The notes beneath the pieces are model-generated. The model did no database searches and was not told the DNA's origin. It saw only the letters and a list, made by a program, of their open reading frames with translations. From positions 1-37,247 of the forward strand of contig JAILZB010000008.1 of the NCBI GenBank assembly GCA_023512725.1: a stretch of 37,247 nt of DNA, given 5' to 3'. The position numbers and the translations under genes are program-made. Below are positions 8,040-15,813 of this stretch, in pieces. The DNA is from Chloroflexota bacterium. Lineage in GTDB: Bacteria > Chloroflexota > Dehalococcoidia > SpSt-223. Each line of letters begins with the position of its first letter. Position 1 is the first letter of the stretch.

Positions 8040-8825
8040 ATGATAGGACTTGACGACCGGCCCGCAACGGAGGCCAGACCAGCGGCGCATGCGTCCGCAG
8101 AGGTGCCTTCCCCACCGGGCCACCCCTCTGCGGGCGAACTGGGAAGTAGGGCCGAACCTCCCCGCGAGCGTGCGGCCGAACGACGGCGGTTCCAGCAGTG
8201 GCTCCGCCAGCGCTTGCGCGACCGCCTGGTGCAGGAAAACCTCGGGTTGGTCTACCGCGAGGTCGCCCGCTACCGCGCCCACTGCCGCGACCTGGCCGAC
8301 CTCGTCCAAGAGGGCTGCTTAGGGTTGATCCACGCGGCCGAGCGTTTCGACCCTGCTCGCGGCGTGCGCTTCAGCACCTACGCGGTGCCCTGGATCCGCC
8401 AGGCGGTTGACCGGGCGGCGCGAACCCACCAGCGGATGGTGCGCCTACCGCGCCGCTGGCGCGAGACGCTGGAAGGTGATGGGCAACTGCGGCCAGAACT
8501 CCTCCCGGCTGCCTCGCTCGACTGCCCTCCCCACGAGGCGGCGGAGGAGCCACTGGCGGCCAGTCTTCCCGACCCGACGGCCGACCCGGAGCATGATGCC
8601 ATCACGGCTGTGCTAGTTGAGTCGCTCGCGGCGGCCCTCAGCCGCTGCCCGGAACGGGAACGGGAGGTCATTCGGCGGCGCTACGGGCTGGACGGTCATC
8701 CCCCACAGACGCTCGAGGCGATCGCCAGTGAGCTTGGGATCTGTCGGGAACGCGTCCGCCAGCTCGAGGCCGCCGCCCTGCGCCGCTTGCGTCTGTGCGA
8801 AGGCTTCCTCGACCCGACGCGATAG
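8040..8825 (+). CDS. Sigma-70 family RNA polymerase sigma factor
   Basis: 261 residues from ATG 8040. Region 2 (about residues 55-135) is well conserved: [18 protein letters not shown] and [14 protein letters not shown] for core binding and -10 recognition. Region 3 is shortened to a variable linker with proline/alanine (about 145-195). Region 4 (about 198-250) has [13 protein letters not shown] and a helix-turn-helix ending R-E-R-V-R-Q-L-E for -35 binding. This is a group 2/3-like factor rather than the housekeeping one. The start is uncertain: GGAG is 11-14 nt upstream of ATG 8040, and an open frame extends to 7929. The MBL hydrolase gene follows immediately. Confidence 0.88.
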   Translation: MIGLDDRPATEARPAAHASAEVPSPPGHPSAGELGSRAEPPRERAAERRRFQQWLRQRLRDRLVQENLGLVYREVARYRAHCRDLADLVQEGCLGLIHAAERFDPARGVRFSTYAVPWIRQAVDRAARTHQRMVRLPRRWRETLEGDGQLRPELLPAASLDCPPHEAAEEPLAASLPDPTADPEHDAITAVLVESLAAALSRCPEREREVIRRRYGLDGHPPQTLEAIASELGICRERVRQLEAAALRRLRLCEGFLDPTR

Positions 8826-8927
8826 GAGGCTGGCACGGCAGTCCGGTCGCTCTGGTTCTGGCGCGCTGGTGCCCTCCTGGCTGAGACCTCCTCGCTCTGG
8901 TTCGGCCAGCGTGGGCCCCAGCAGGAG

Positions 8928-9596
8928 GTGCCCATCAGCTGGGCGATCCTGGAGAGCGACGAGGGCATCTGGCTGATCGACTGTGGCCTGGCCACAGCGG
9001 CAGCGGGAGACCCAAGCCGGGTCTACGGCCCGGTCGGCCAGCGGGCGCGCCTGCTCTCCACGGAGACGCTGGAGGAACGGCTCGCGGCAGCCGGGCTTGA
9101 CCGAAGCCTCGTAGCGGGCGTGCTTCTCACCCACCTCCACTATGACCACGCCGGGGCGCTGGTCGACCTGCCGGCCGGGGTGCCCGCCTGGGTTCACGCT
9201 GCTGAGCTTGCCGCTGCTCAGGCTGCGGGGGCGCGCCTTGGCTACCACCCGAGCATCCTCACTGCCGCTGTGGCCTGGCGCTCCTTCGTAGGCGACCAGC
9301 AGCCGCTCGCGGGGGTCGCGCTGATCGAGACGCCCGGCCATTCCCGCGGCCATGTGTCGGTGCTGATCACGCTGGGGGAGCAGCGCTATCTCGTCACGGG
9401 CGATGCGGCGCCGACGGTGCGCAACCTGAGCGATCGGCTCCTGCCAGGGCTTCACGTTGACCGCACTGCCGCCGCTGCCTCGCTCGATCGCCTGATTGCC
9501 CTCTGGCGCTCCGGGGCCTCGCCGCTGCCCAGTCATGACCCTGCCTTCTGGGCGGCTCAGCCAGAAGCCGTTGTCCGCCTTCCTCCCGCCACCTGA
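8928..9596 (+). CDS. Metallo-beta-lactamase-fold hydrolase (lactonase-like); true start probably ACG at 8835
   Basis: The MBL fold is shown by T-H-L-H-Y-D-H-A-G (HxHxDH zinc motif), E-T-P-G-H-S-R-G-H, T-G-D-A and a late S-H-D-P. It resembles N-acyl-homoserine-lactonase-like hydrolases, though the substrate is unknown. The first canonical start is GTG 8928, giving 222 residues. The family N-terminal strands are encoded upstream in the same frame from about 8841 (R-S-L-W-F-W-R-A-G-A-L-L, later Q-E-V-P-I-S-W). The only plausible start for these is ACG 8835, five bases after AGGAGG (8824-8829), giving 253 residues. The sigma stop (8823-8825) is in the same frame, so no earlier start exists. The reported coordinates use the conservative GTG. 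Confidence 0.85.
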   Translation: MPISWAILESDEGIWLIDCGLATAAAGDPSRVYGPVGQRARLLSTETLEERLAAAGLDRSLVAGVLLTHLHYDHAGALVDLPAGVPAWVHAAELAAAQAAGARLGYHPSILTAAVAWRSFVGDQQPLAGVALIETPGHSRGHVSVLITLGEQRYLVTGDAAPTVRNLSDRLLPGLHVDRTAAAASLDRLIALWRSGASPLPSHDPAFWAAQPEAVVRLPPAT

Positions 9597-9658
9597 GCTG
9601 GGCTGTGGTACCCTAAGAGCGGTCCTACGCTTCGGATGCCACGGCCGAGGGAGATACG

Positions 9659-10981
9659 ATGCGGACAACGGTCTCGCTGCCACCGCTGGGAGAGAGCATC
9701 GTCGAAGGGGTCATCGACCACTGGCTGCGCCAGCCAGGCGAAGAGTTCCAGGCCTACGAACCGCTGGTCGAGGTGGTGACCGACAAGGTCAACGCCGAGG
9801 TGCCTGCTCCGTTCGCAGGAAAGCTCGTTGAGATCCTCGCCCAGCCCGGGCAGACGGTCGCGGTCGGTGCCCCCATTGCTATCGTGGAGACGAGTGAGGA
9901 AGTAGCCGCTCCGGTGGCCGGAGCGCCGCCCACTGCCGAAGCGCCGGCTCCCCCGGCGGCTGAAGCTGCCGCGCCGCCGCCTGAACCCGCTCCCGCGGCA
10001 GCGCCTGCCCCCGCTGCCGCGCCCTTAGCTCCCCCCCCGCCAGCCCAGCCACCGTACTCGCCCTCGGTGGCGATGCTCGCGCAGGCCCTCGGCGTGGACC
10101 TGAGCAAGGTCAAGGGGACGGGCATGGGAGGCCGGATTACCCGGCGGGATGTACTCAGCTACGTGGAACGCGAAGAGCCAGAGAGCGAAGCGCCCGCACC
10201 AGCCGCCATCCCACCGTCAACTGCGCCCGTGCCGCCACCCGCCCCTGCGCCCGCTCCCGCGCCCGCACCGGTCTCCGCTGGGCGCACCGAGCGCCACCCG
10301 CTGACCGCTATCCGACGCCTGATCGCCGAGAACGTCAGTCGCTCGAAATCGACCATCCCGCATGCCTGGCAGGCCCAGGAAGTCGACATGAGCAAGGTGG
10401 TGGCCTTCCGGAACCGGGTGAAGGACGAGTTCCGTCGGCGCGAGGGGGTCAGCCTCACCTACGTGCCGTTCGTGATCAAGGCTGCTTGCGAAGCGCTGCG
10501 CGAGAACCCACGCGTCAACAGCCAGTGGGATGGCGATGCCATCATCGAGCACGGCGAGATCAACATCGGGGTCGCCGTTGGGACGGAAGACTCCCTGGTG
10601 GTGCCGGTGATCCGCAACGCCGATAGCCTCAGCCTGGCTGGCATCGCGCGGGCGCTGGCCGACCTCACTGAGCGGGCCCGCACTGGCAAGCTGACCGTGC
10701 AGGACCTCCAGGGGGGCACCTTCACCGTCAACAACGTCGGCACTTTCGGTACGATCATTTCCTACTCGATCATCAATCCACCCCAGGCCGGGATCTTGAC
10801 TATGGAAGCGGTGGTTGACCGGGTCGTCGTGGTCGATGGCATGATCGCGGTCCGGCCGATGATGTTCCTTTGCTTCTCCTTCGACCACCGGGTGCTCGAT
10901 GGCCTCCAGGCAGCGCGATTCCTTTCGAGCGTCCGGCGGCGGTTGGAGGCGTTCGACCCCGAGACGGCGGAGCTGTACTGA
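9659..10981 (+). CDS. Dihydrolipoamide acyltransferase, E2 of a 2-oxoacid dehydrogenase complex
   Basis: 440 residues. The lipoyl domain (about 1-78) has the lipoylated K43 in V-V-T-D-K-V-N-A. A long proline/alanine linker (about 80-132), a peripheral-subunit-binding domain (about 135-172) and a second proline/alanine linker (about 178-210) follow. The C-terminal acyltransferase domain (about 212-440) has the active-site S-F-D-H410-R-V-L-D414-G. It moves acyl groups from lipoamide to CoA. The V-V-T-D-K form of the lipoyl motif points to a branched-chain or broad 2-oxoacid complex rather than strict pyruvate dehydrogenase. No E1 or E3 gene is present nearby. The ATG at 9659 has GAGGGAG upstream. 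The stop overlaps the next gene's start by one base. Confidence 0.93.
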   Translation: MRTTVSLPPLGESIVEGVIDHWLRQPGEEFQAYEPLVEVVTDKVNAEVPAPFAGKLVEILAQPGQTVAVGAPIAIVETSEEVAAPVAGAPPTAEAPAPPAAEAAAPPPEPAPAAAPAPAAAPLAPPPPAQPPYSPSVAMLAQALGVDLSKVKGTGMGGRITRRDVLSYVEREEPESEAPAPAAIPPSTAPVPPPAPAPAPAPAPVSAGRTERHPLTAIRRLIAENVSRSKSTIPHAWQAQEVDMSKVVAFRNRVKDEFRRREGVSLTYVPFVIKAACEALRENPRVNSQWDGDAIIEHGEINIGVAVGTEDSLVVPVIRNADSLSLAGIARALADLTERARTGKLTVQDLQGGTFTVNNVGTFGTIISYSIINPPQAGILTMEAVVDRVVVVDGMIAVRPMMFLCFSFDHRVLDGLQAARFLSSVRRRLEAFDPETAELY

Positions 10982-11163
10982 TGGAGACCACTACCGAATT
11001 GCTCGCGCGCCTGGAACGCGAAGCGGTCGCCCGCTACGGCGTGGAGGAGGCTGCCCTCCTTGCGCCCCTCCTGAACGAAGCGGCTGAGTTGATCGCCCGG
11101 TTGCTTGCCGAGCCGGTCGATCCTACTCAGGAGTGGCCGGACCTCGCGCCGCGGGAGGGCTGA
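10981..11163 (+). CDS. Small AtzG/GatC-like protein preceding an amidase
   Basis: 60 residues, helical, with a hydrophobic central helix (L-L-A-P-L-L-N-E-A-A-E-L-I-A-R-L-L) and a C-terminal E-P-V-D-P-T-Q-E-W-P-D segment. The ATG overlaps the E2 stop by one base and the TGA overlaps the amidase ATG by one base, so the gene is wedged in a tightly coupled operon. Small helical proteins in this position (GatC with GatA, AtzG-type DUF4089 with AtzE) wrap around and stabilise the amidase. I infer such a role from size, position and the helix-plus-extended-tail pattern; sequence similarity alone is weak. Confidence 0.65.
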   Translation: METTTELLARLEREAVARYGVEEAALLAPLLNEAAELIARLLAEPVDPTQEWPDLAPREG

Positions 11164-12524
11164 TGCTGCTGGATGCCACGAGGATTGCTGCTGCTGTGCG
11201 CCAGCGGCAGCGTTCGGCGCGCGAGGTGGTTGCCGAGGCGTTCCGTCAGATCGACCGCTGGGAACCGGTCATCCACGCCTGGGCCATCCTCGACCGCGTT
11301 GGCGCGGCGGAGCAGGCTGCCCGCATCGACGCCCAGATCGCTGCAGGGATCGACCCGGGCCCGCTCGCTGGCGTCCCCGTCGGCGTGAAAGACGTCATCG
11401 ACGTCGCTGGGCTTCCGACCACCAACGGCGTGCCGGGTGGTCACCTCCCGGCGCGGGATGCGTTTGTGGTCGGCCGCCTCCGTGCTGCGGGGGCCATCAT
11501 CATCGGCAAAACGGTCACGGCGCCCTTTGCGTTCGTCGACCCGCCGGTCACCCGCAACCCCTATCACCCTGGGAGAACGCCCGGCGGCTCGAGTAGTGGC
11601 GCGGGGGCGGCGGTAGGAGCACGCATGGTGCCAGCGTCGCTCGGCACCCAGACCGCTGGTTCTACCTTGCGGCCGGCCAGCTACTGCGGGGCGGTCGGCT
11701 TCAAGCCCTCCTTCGGTTGGACTGGCCGGAGTGGGATTACCCCCCTCGCCCCCTCCCTCGACCACGTGGGGGTGATCTGTCGCTCGGTCGCGGATGCGGC
11801 GCTCTTCTTTGACGTGCTGGCCGCCCCCGACCCGGCCGACCCGGATAGTGCCTCCCTCCCACTGGGAGCGCGCCAGCTGCTCAGCCGGCCAGTGCTGCCA
11901 CCACGACTGGGGGTAGTCGAGCCACTGCTGCGTCGCGCTGATGAGGATACCGCGAGCCGGACCCGGGGGTGGCTCGCCCAGCTGGAGCGCGCGGGGGCAC
12001 AACTGGTTCCGATCGACCTCCCCCTGGACCTGCTGGTGGCTATCCAGCGGGTCGTCATGTGGGCGGAAGGGGCGGCCGTCCACCGCGACCTCACCCGCTT
12101 GGGCGAGAGGCTACCGATCCCCCGGCTTCGGGCGACCCTGCGGGTGGGAGCGCTGCTCCCGGCCGACGTGCTGCTCCGGGCCGACCGCCTGCGCCGGCGC
12201 TACCGCGCTCAGGTTGCCGAGGTGCTCCTTGGCCTGGATAGCTTGATCATGCCGACGACCACCACTGCCGCTGGCTCGCCGGAGACGACTGGCGACCCGA
12301 CCCCGCTTGCTCCCTGGAGCTTGCTCGGCCTGCCCGCCATCACTCTCCCGGCTGGCCTTTCCCAGGAGGGGTTGCCACTGGGTCTGCAACTGGTGGGTGC
12401 CGTTCGGAACGATGTGGCGCTCTTGCGGGTGGCGGCCTGGGTCGAGGCCCAGCTTGAGCCACTGCCTGCCCCGACCCTCCCTCCCGAGGTGGCGGGCGGC
12501 CCTACCCTGCGCGAGACGAGTTGA
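11163..12524 (+). CDS. Amidase signature family hydrolase
   Basis: 453 residues with the Ser-cisSer-Lys triad of the amidase signature family: K76 in P-V-G-V-K-D-V-I, the serine run S143-S145 in G-G-S-S-S-G-A-G, and nucleophile S167 in T-A-G-S-T-L-R-P. The substrate is unknown; relatives include GatA, AtzE/AtzF-type and general amidases. The A-G-S-T-L-R-P wording and the preceding small protein make an AtzE-like carboxybiuret or other small-amide hydrolase possible. GatA of tRNA amidation is less likely because no gatB or true gatC adjoins. ATG 11163 is preceded by GGGAGG and overlaps the small protein's stop. Confidence 0.88.
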   Translation: MLLDATRIAAAVRQRQRSAREVVAEAFRQIDRWEPVIHAWAILDRVGAAEQAARIDAQIAAGIDPGPLAGVPVGVKDVIDVAGLPTTNGVPGGHLPARDAFVVGRLRAAGAIIIGKTVTAPFAFVDPPVTRNPYHPGRTPGGSSSGAGAAVGARMVPASLGTQTAGSTLRPASYCGAVGFKPSFGWTGRSGITPLAPSLDHVGVICRSVADAALFFDVLAAPDPADPDSASLPLGARQLLSRPVLPPRLGVVEPLLRRADEDTASRTRGWLAQLERAGAQLVPIDLPLDLLVAIQRVVMWAEGAAVHRDLTRLGERLPIPRLRATLRVGALLPADVLLRADRLRRRYRAQVAEVLLGLDSLIMPTTTTAAGSPETTGDPTPLAPWSLLGLPAITLPAGLSQEGLPLGLQLVGAVRNDVALLRVAAWVEAQLEPLPAPTLPPEVAGGPTLRETS

Positions 12525-12543
12525 GGGGGCGCCGCGGCCGCAA

Positions 12544-12580
12544 CTGCTAGAGTCCATGCGGCCCGTCTGCTAGAGTGCAT
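12544..12580 (+). promoter_or_regulatory. Direct repeat with -10-like boxes before the dcw cluster
   Basis: CTGCTAGAGTCCAT (12544-12557) and CTGCTAGAGTGCAT (12567-12580) differ at one base and are 23 bp apart. Each contains TAGAGT, and the two hexamers are separated by 17 bp. The downstream copy is well placed as a -10 for rsmH (leader about 20 nt). The pair may also be a tandem regulator site. No mraZ gene or MraZ-type GTGGG repeat is present. Confidence 0.4.
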
Positions 12581-12603
12581 CGCCGGGCCGGGAGGGCAGC
12601 AGC

Positions 12604-13533
12604 ACGGACGAGCATCGACCGGTCCTGCTTGCCGAGGTGATCAGCGCCCTGGCAGTGCGCCCGGGAGGACGTTACCTGGATGCCACTGCGGGCGGTGGTG
12701 GCCACAGTGTGGCGATCCTCGAAGCGAGTGCCCCCGATGGCCGGCTGCTTGCCCTCGACGTTGACCCAGCCGCCGTGGCGCGGGTGCGCGCGCGGCTGGC
12801 GCCCTTCGGCGAACGGGCAAGGGTGGTGCACGCGAACTTCACGCAGTTGGCCGAGGTGGCAGCCGAGCAAGGCTTCCTGCCGCTCGATGGCATCCTCTTT
12901 GACCTGGGGATCTCCTCGCTCCAGTTGGCGGACCCGGAGCGCGGGCTCTCCTTCCAGCGGGATGACCCGCTCGATATGCGGCTGGACCCTAGCCTGCCGA
13001 CCACCGCAGCCGAGCTGGTAAACACGCTCAGCGAGGAAGAACTCGCCAGGCTGATCTTCCGCTACGGTGAAGATCCGGCCGCGCGCCGAGTAGCCCGCGC
13101 GATCGTGCGCCACCGGCCGGTGCGGACGACGGGCCAACTTGCGGCGCTGGTTGTCGCGGCACTTGGGAGGCTACGCGGGAGGACCCATCCGGCAACGCGC
13201 GTCTTCCAGGCCCTGCGGATCGCGGTCAACGATGAGCTCGGCGCCCTCGAGCGTGGGCTGGTGGCCGCCATCGGCGCCCTCCGACCAGGGGGAAGGCTCG
13301 CCGTCATCACCTTTCACTCGCTGGAGGACCGCATCGTCAAGCAACGCTTTCGGGAAGAGGCTCGCGGCTGCTCCTGCCCGCCGGGGCTGCCCGCCTGTGG
13401 CTGCGGGCGCCAGCCACGCCTGCGGCTCCTGACCCCGCGGCCGATCGTCCCCTCCCCGGCCGAGGTGGCAGCGAACCCGCGCGCGCGCAGCGCGAAACTT
13501 CGCGTGGCTGAACGCCTGGGCAAGGCGGGATGA
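12604..13533 (+). CDS. rsmH: 16S rRNA m4C1402 methyltransferase, apparent ACG start
   Basis: RsmH (MraW) methylates N4 of C1402 in 16S rRNA using SAM. Motifs: Y-L-D-A-T-A-G-G-G-G-H-S (SAM binding), L-D-V-D-P, D-L-G-I-S-S-L-Q-L, R-G-L-S-F, D-P-L-D-M-R and the late F-H-S-L-E-D-R-I-V-K. The first canonical start is GTG 12637, but it lies inside the nearly universal N-terminal motif H-R-P-V-L-L-x-E-V, which begins at 12613 in frame. Back to the in-frame TAG at 12571 there is no ATG, GTG or TTG. ACG 12604 sits 8 nt after GGAGG (12591-12595) and gives the typical beginning (M)-T-D-E-H-R-P-V-L-L, 309 residues. It is the first gene of the dcw cluster and overlaps the next gene by four bases. Confidence 0.93.
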   Translation, partial: TDEHRPVLLAEVISALAVRPGGRYLDATAGGGGHSVAILEASAPDGRLLALDVDPAAVARVRARLAPFGERARVVHANFTQLAEVAAEQGFLPLDGILFDLGISSLQLADPERGLSFQRDDPLDMRLDPSLPTTAAELVNTLSEEELARLIFRYGEDPAARRVARAIVRHRPVRTTGQLAALVVAALGRLRGRTHPATRVFQALRIAVNDELGALERGLVAAIGALRPGGRLAVITFHSLEDRIVKQRFREEARGCSCPPGLPACGCGRQPRLRLLTPRPIVPSPAEVAANPRARSAKLRVAERLGKAG

Positions 13534-13985
13534 CCACCCTGCTCGGGGAGCTAGGGCCGTTGCCCAGCCGCCGTCTGCTGGGGCGTCGCCTGCCGATCTT
13601 GCTGATGCTGGCAGCCACGGTAGTCTCGGTGGTGAGTGCGCTGCTCCTCATTCAGACCAGTGGCGTGGCTGCGATCGGGTACGACATCCAGCGCTTAGAA
13701 GAGACGCGCGACCACTGGCGCCGGCTGAACGCACAGCTGGAGTACGAGAACGCCCGGCTGAAGGCGCTCGACCGGATCGAGCGGGAGGCCCGCACGCGCC
13801 TGAAGATGCAACCGCCTCCGGATCCCCCGCTTTTCGTGACGGTGGACGTTCGCCCTACTGCCCGGGATGCCACGGCCTGGCTCCCCCCGGCCTCTCCCCC
13901 GGCTGCGCCCAACCAGACGAGCAGCGGGAGGGGACTGAGCGGCTTTCTGAGCTGGTTGGCAACACTCGGTGGGTGGGCACCCTAG
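13530..13985 (+). CDS. FtsL-like divisome protein (septum formation initiator type)
   Basis: 151 residues with the FtsL layout: a short cytoplasmic N-terminus, one membrane span (about residues 21-43), then a coiled-coil stretch (about 53-85, with L-E-E-T, W-R-R-L-N-A-Q-L-E-Y-E-N-A-R-L-K). The C-terminal part is proline-rich. FtsL-like proteins bridge FtsQ/FtsB and the FtsWI synthase outside the membrane. Sequence conservation in this family is low, so the call rests on topology and on the position between rsmH and ftsI, where ftsL normally sits. The start ATG overlaps the rsmH stop (ATGA). Confidence 0.75.
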   Translation: MTTLLGELGPLPSRRLLGRRLPILLMLAATVVSVVSALLLIQTSGVAAIGYDIQRLEETRDHWRRLNAQLEYENARLKALDRIEREARTRLKMQPPPDPPLFVTVDVRPTARDATAWLPPASPPAAPNQTSSGRGLSGFLSWLATLGGWAP

Positions 13986-15743
13986 ATGGCGGCGATCTCC
14001 CCAGTTCGCCTCTTCCTGGTGGGCGGCGCGCTCGTGATGCTCACGCTGCTGGTCCAGGTGCGGCTGGTCTCGCTCCAGGTGATCGAGCACGAGCGGTACC
14101 GCCAGCTGGCTGAGGATGAGCACTGGGGGGTGCTGCAACTTGCACCGCACCGCGGGTCGATCCGGGACCGCCACGGCAACCTGCTTGCAACCAGCATCAT
14201 GACCTATCGGTTGCTGGCCGACCCGACCAGAATCCGGCCGGACCAGATCACCCGGATCGCGAATACCCTTGCCCCGCTGGTTAACCAACCGGCGGAGAAG
14301 CTGGTGCTGGCGCTTGCCACCCCAGCGGAAGCAGCGCTCCCGGGGGGAGGTGAGCGCGGTTCCTCGCCAGGGGCGAAACCGGTGGAGCTAGCCGAGGAGT
14401 TGCCTTACAGCACGGGGGCGAAGATCGAAGCGCTCGGCTTCCCGGGGCTGGTGCTGGAGCAGAGGGCAGTGCGGGCCTATCCCGAAGGGAACCTTGCTGC
14501 TCAGCTCATCGGCATCACCGGGCGCGACCAGCGGGGCCTGGCCGGGATCGAGGCGGACTATAACCGCTATCTCGCCGGGCAGACTGGTACGGTGCGCTAC
14601 GAGCGAGATACTACTGGGGCGGAGATCCCGCTCGGGATGCAGGGGGTCACCGACCCGCGTGATGGCTCGGATGTCATCCTCACCATTGACCGGTTCATTC
14701 AGCGCTTGGTCGAGCAAGAGGCGGATGCAGCGATGGCGCGCCACAAGGCCGATGGGGTGACCATCCTGGTGATGGACCCGCGGAACGGTGAAGTGCTGGC
14801 GATGACCACCCGCCCCTCGTTCGATCTGACCCAGCCTAATCTGAACGACCCGAAGTTCCAGGAGTTGGTCCGCAACCGGGCAGTGACCGATATGTACGAG
14901 CCGGGCTCGGTCTTCAAAATCCTCACGATGGCGATGGCGCTGGAGGAACGCCTCGTCTCGCCCGACACCACCTACGACGACCGGGGGTGGGTGCGCAAGT
15001 ACGACCGCACGATCGTCAACTGGGATGGGGTCGCCAACGGCCGCACCACCATGACGCGCCTTCTGGTAAAGAGTGCGAACGTTGGGGCGGTCTGGCTCTC
15101 TGATCTGCTCGGCAGTGAGCGCTTCTATCGCTACGTCTACGATTTTGGCTTTGGGCGGCCAACGAACATCGACCTGGGCGGCGAGGCAGCCGGTCAGGCT
15201 CGCACCCACCGGGATCCCGGCTGGTCGCCTTTTGACCTTGCGACCAACAGCTTCGGGCAAGGGATCAACGTCACCCCGATCCAGTTGATCACGGCGGTCA
15301 GTGCGATCGCGAACGGGGGCAAGCTGATGCAACCCCACGTGGTCAAGCAGATCGTTGGCCCCTCCGGCAACCGCACCTTCGAGCCGGTGATGGTCCGCCG
15401 GGTGATCTCTGAAGAGACGGCCCGGACCCTGCGCGAGATGATGGTGACGGTGGTGAATGAGGGGACGGCGAAAGCGGTGGTGCCGGGCTATCGCCTGGCA
15501 GGCAAATCGGGCACGACCCAGGTTGTCACTGGGCAGGCGTATTCCGACGACCAGACGATCGCAAGCTTTGTCGTCTTTCCCGCTACCGACCCGACGTTCG
15601 TCGTCCTGGTGCGGGTAGACCGGCCGAAGGACAACCAGTGGGGGGGGCAGGTGGCAGCGCCGATCGCGAGAACGATCGTCGAGCGGCTGCTGGCCTGCTA
15701 TCGCATTCCTCCCGATGCCCCGCGGGCGAAGGGGCTAGGATGA
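13986..15743 (+). CDS. ftsI: Septal peptidoglycan transpeptidase (class B PBP)
   Basis: 585 residues. An N-terminal membrane anchor (about 9-28) is followed by the PBP dimerisation (pedestal) domain (about 50-230) and the transpeptidase domain (about 235-575). Active-site motifs are S308-V-F-K311 (nucleophile), S363-A-N365 and K507-S-G-T. The third motif is KSG rather than KTG, as in many class B PBPs. No PASTA domains are visible. It crosslinks septal peptidoglycan together with FtsW. The ATG directly follows the stop of the FtsL-like gene. The 70 bp after it contain a perfect TATAAT box, so transcription may be boosted again before mraY. Confidence 0.95.
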   Translation: MAAISPVRLFLVGGALVMLTLLVQVRLVSLQVIEHERYRQLAEDEHWGVLQLAPHRGSIRDRHGNLLATSIMTYRLLADPTRIRPDQITRIANTLAPLVNQPAEKLVLALATPAEAALPGGGERGSSPGAKPVELAEELPYSTGAKIEALGFPGLVLEQRAVRAYPEGNLAAQLIGITGRDQRGLAGIEADYNRYLAGQTGTVRYERDTTGAEIPLGMQGVTDPRDGSDVILTIDRFIQRLVEQEADAAMARHKADGVTILVMDPRNGEVLAMTTRPSFDLTQPNLNDPKFQELVRNRAVTDMYEPGSVFKILTMAMALEERLVSPDTTYDDRGWVRKYDRTIVNWDGVANGRTTMTRLLVKSANVGAVWLSDLLGSERFYRYVYDFGFGRPTNIDLGGEAAGQARTHRDPGWSPFDLATNSFGQGINVTPIQLITAVSAIANGGKLMQPHVVKQIVGPSGNRTFEPVMVRRVISEETARTLREMMVTVVNEGTAKAVVPGYRLAGKSGTTQVVTGQAYSDDQTIASFVVFPATDPTFVVLVRVDRPKDNQWGGQVAAPIARTIVERLLACYRIPPDAPRAKGLG

Positions 15744-15768
15744 TGCCAGTCGGGCGCTTGGGTCGACC

Positions 15769-15774
15769 TATAAT
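15769..15774 (+). promoter_or_regulatory. TATAAT box between ftsI and mraY
   Basis: A perfect consensus -10 hexamer lies in the only sizeable gap of the first half of the cluster, 40 bp before mraY. No good -35 stands 16-18 bp upstream and no TGn extension is present, so its strength is uncertain. Confidence 0.4.
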
Positions 15775-15813
15775 CCCCCGGCGAAGCTCTGGTGCCAAGG
15801 TGGGGCAGGCGCG

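Noticed and set aside
7742-8041. Extended N-terminus of RadC to 8041
   Set aside because: The extra 100 residues cross the promoter repeat and have no similarity to the family; GTG 7741 has a ribosome binding site and the expected beginning.
9900-10290. GC-rich repeat region in the E2 gene as a DNA repeat or recombination site
   Set aside because: The repetitiveness is explained by proline/alanine codons of the flexible inter-domain linkers.
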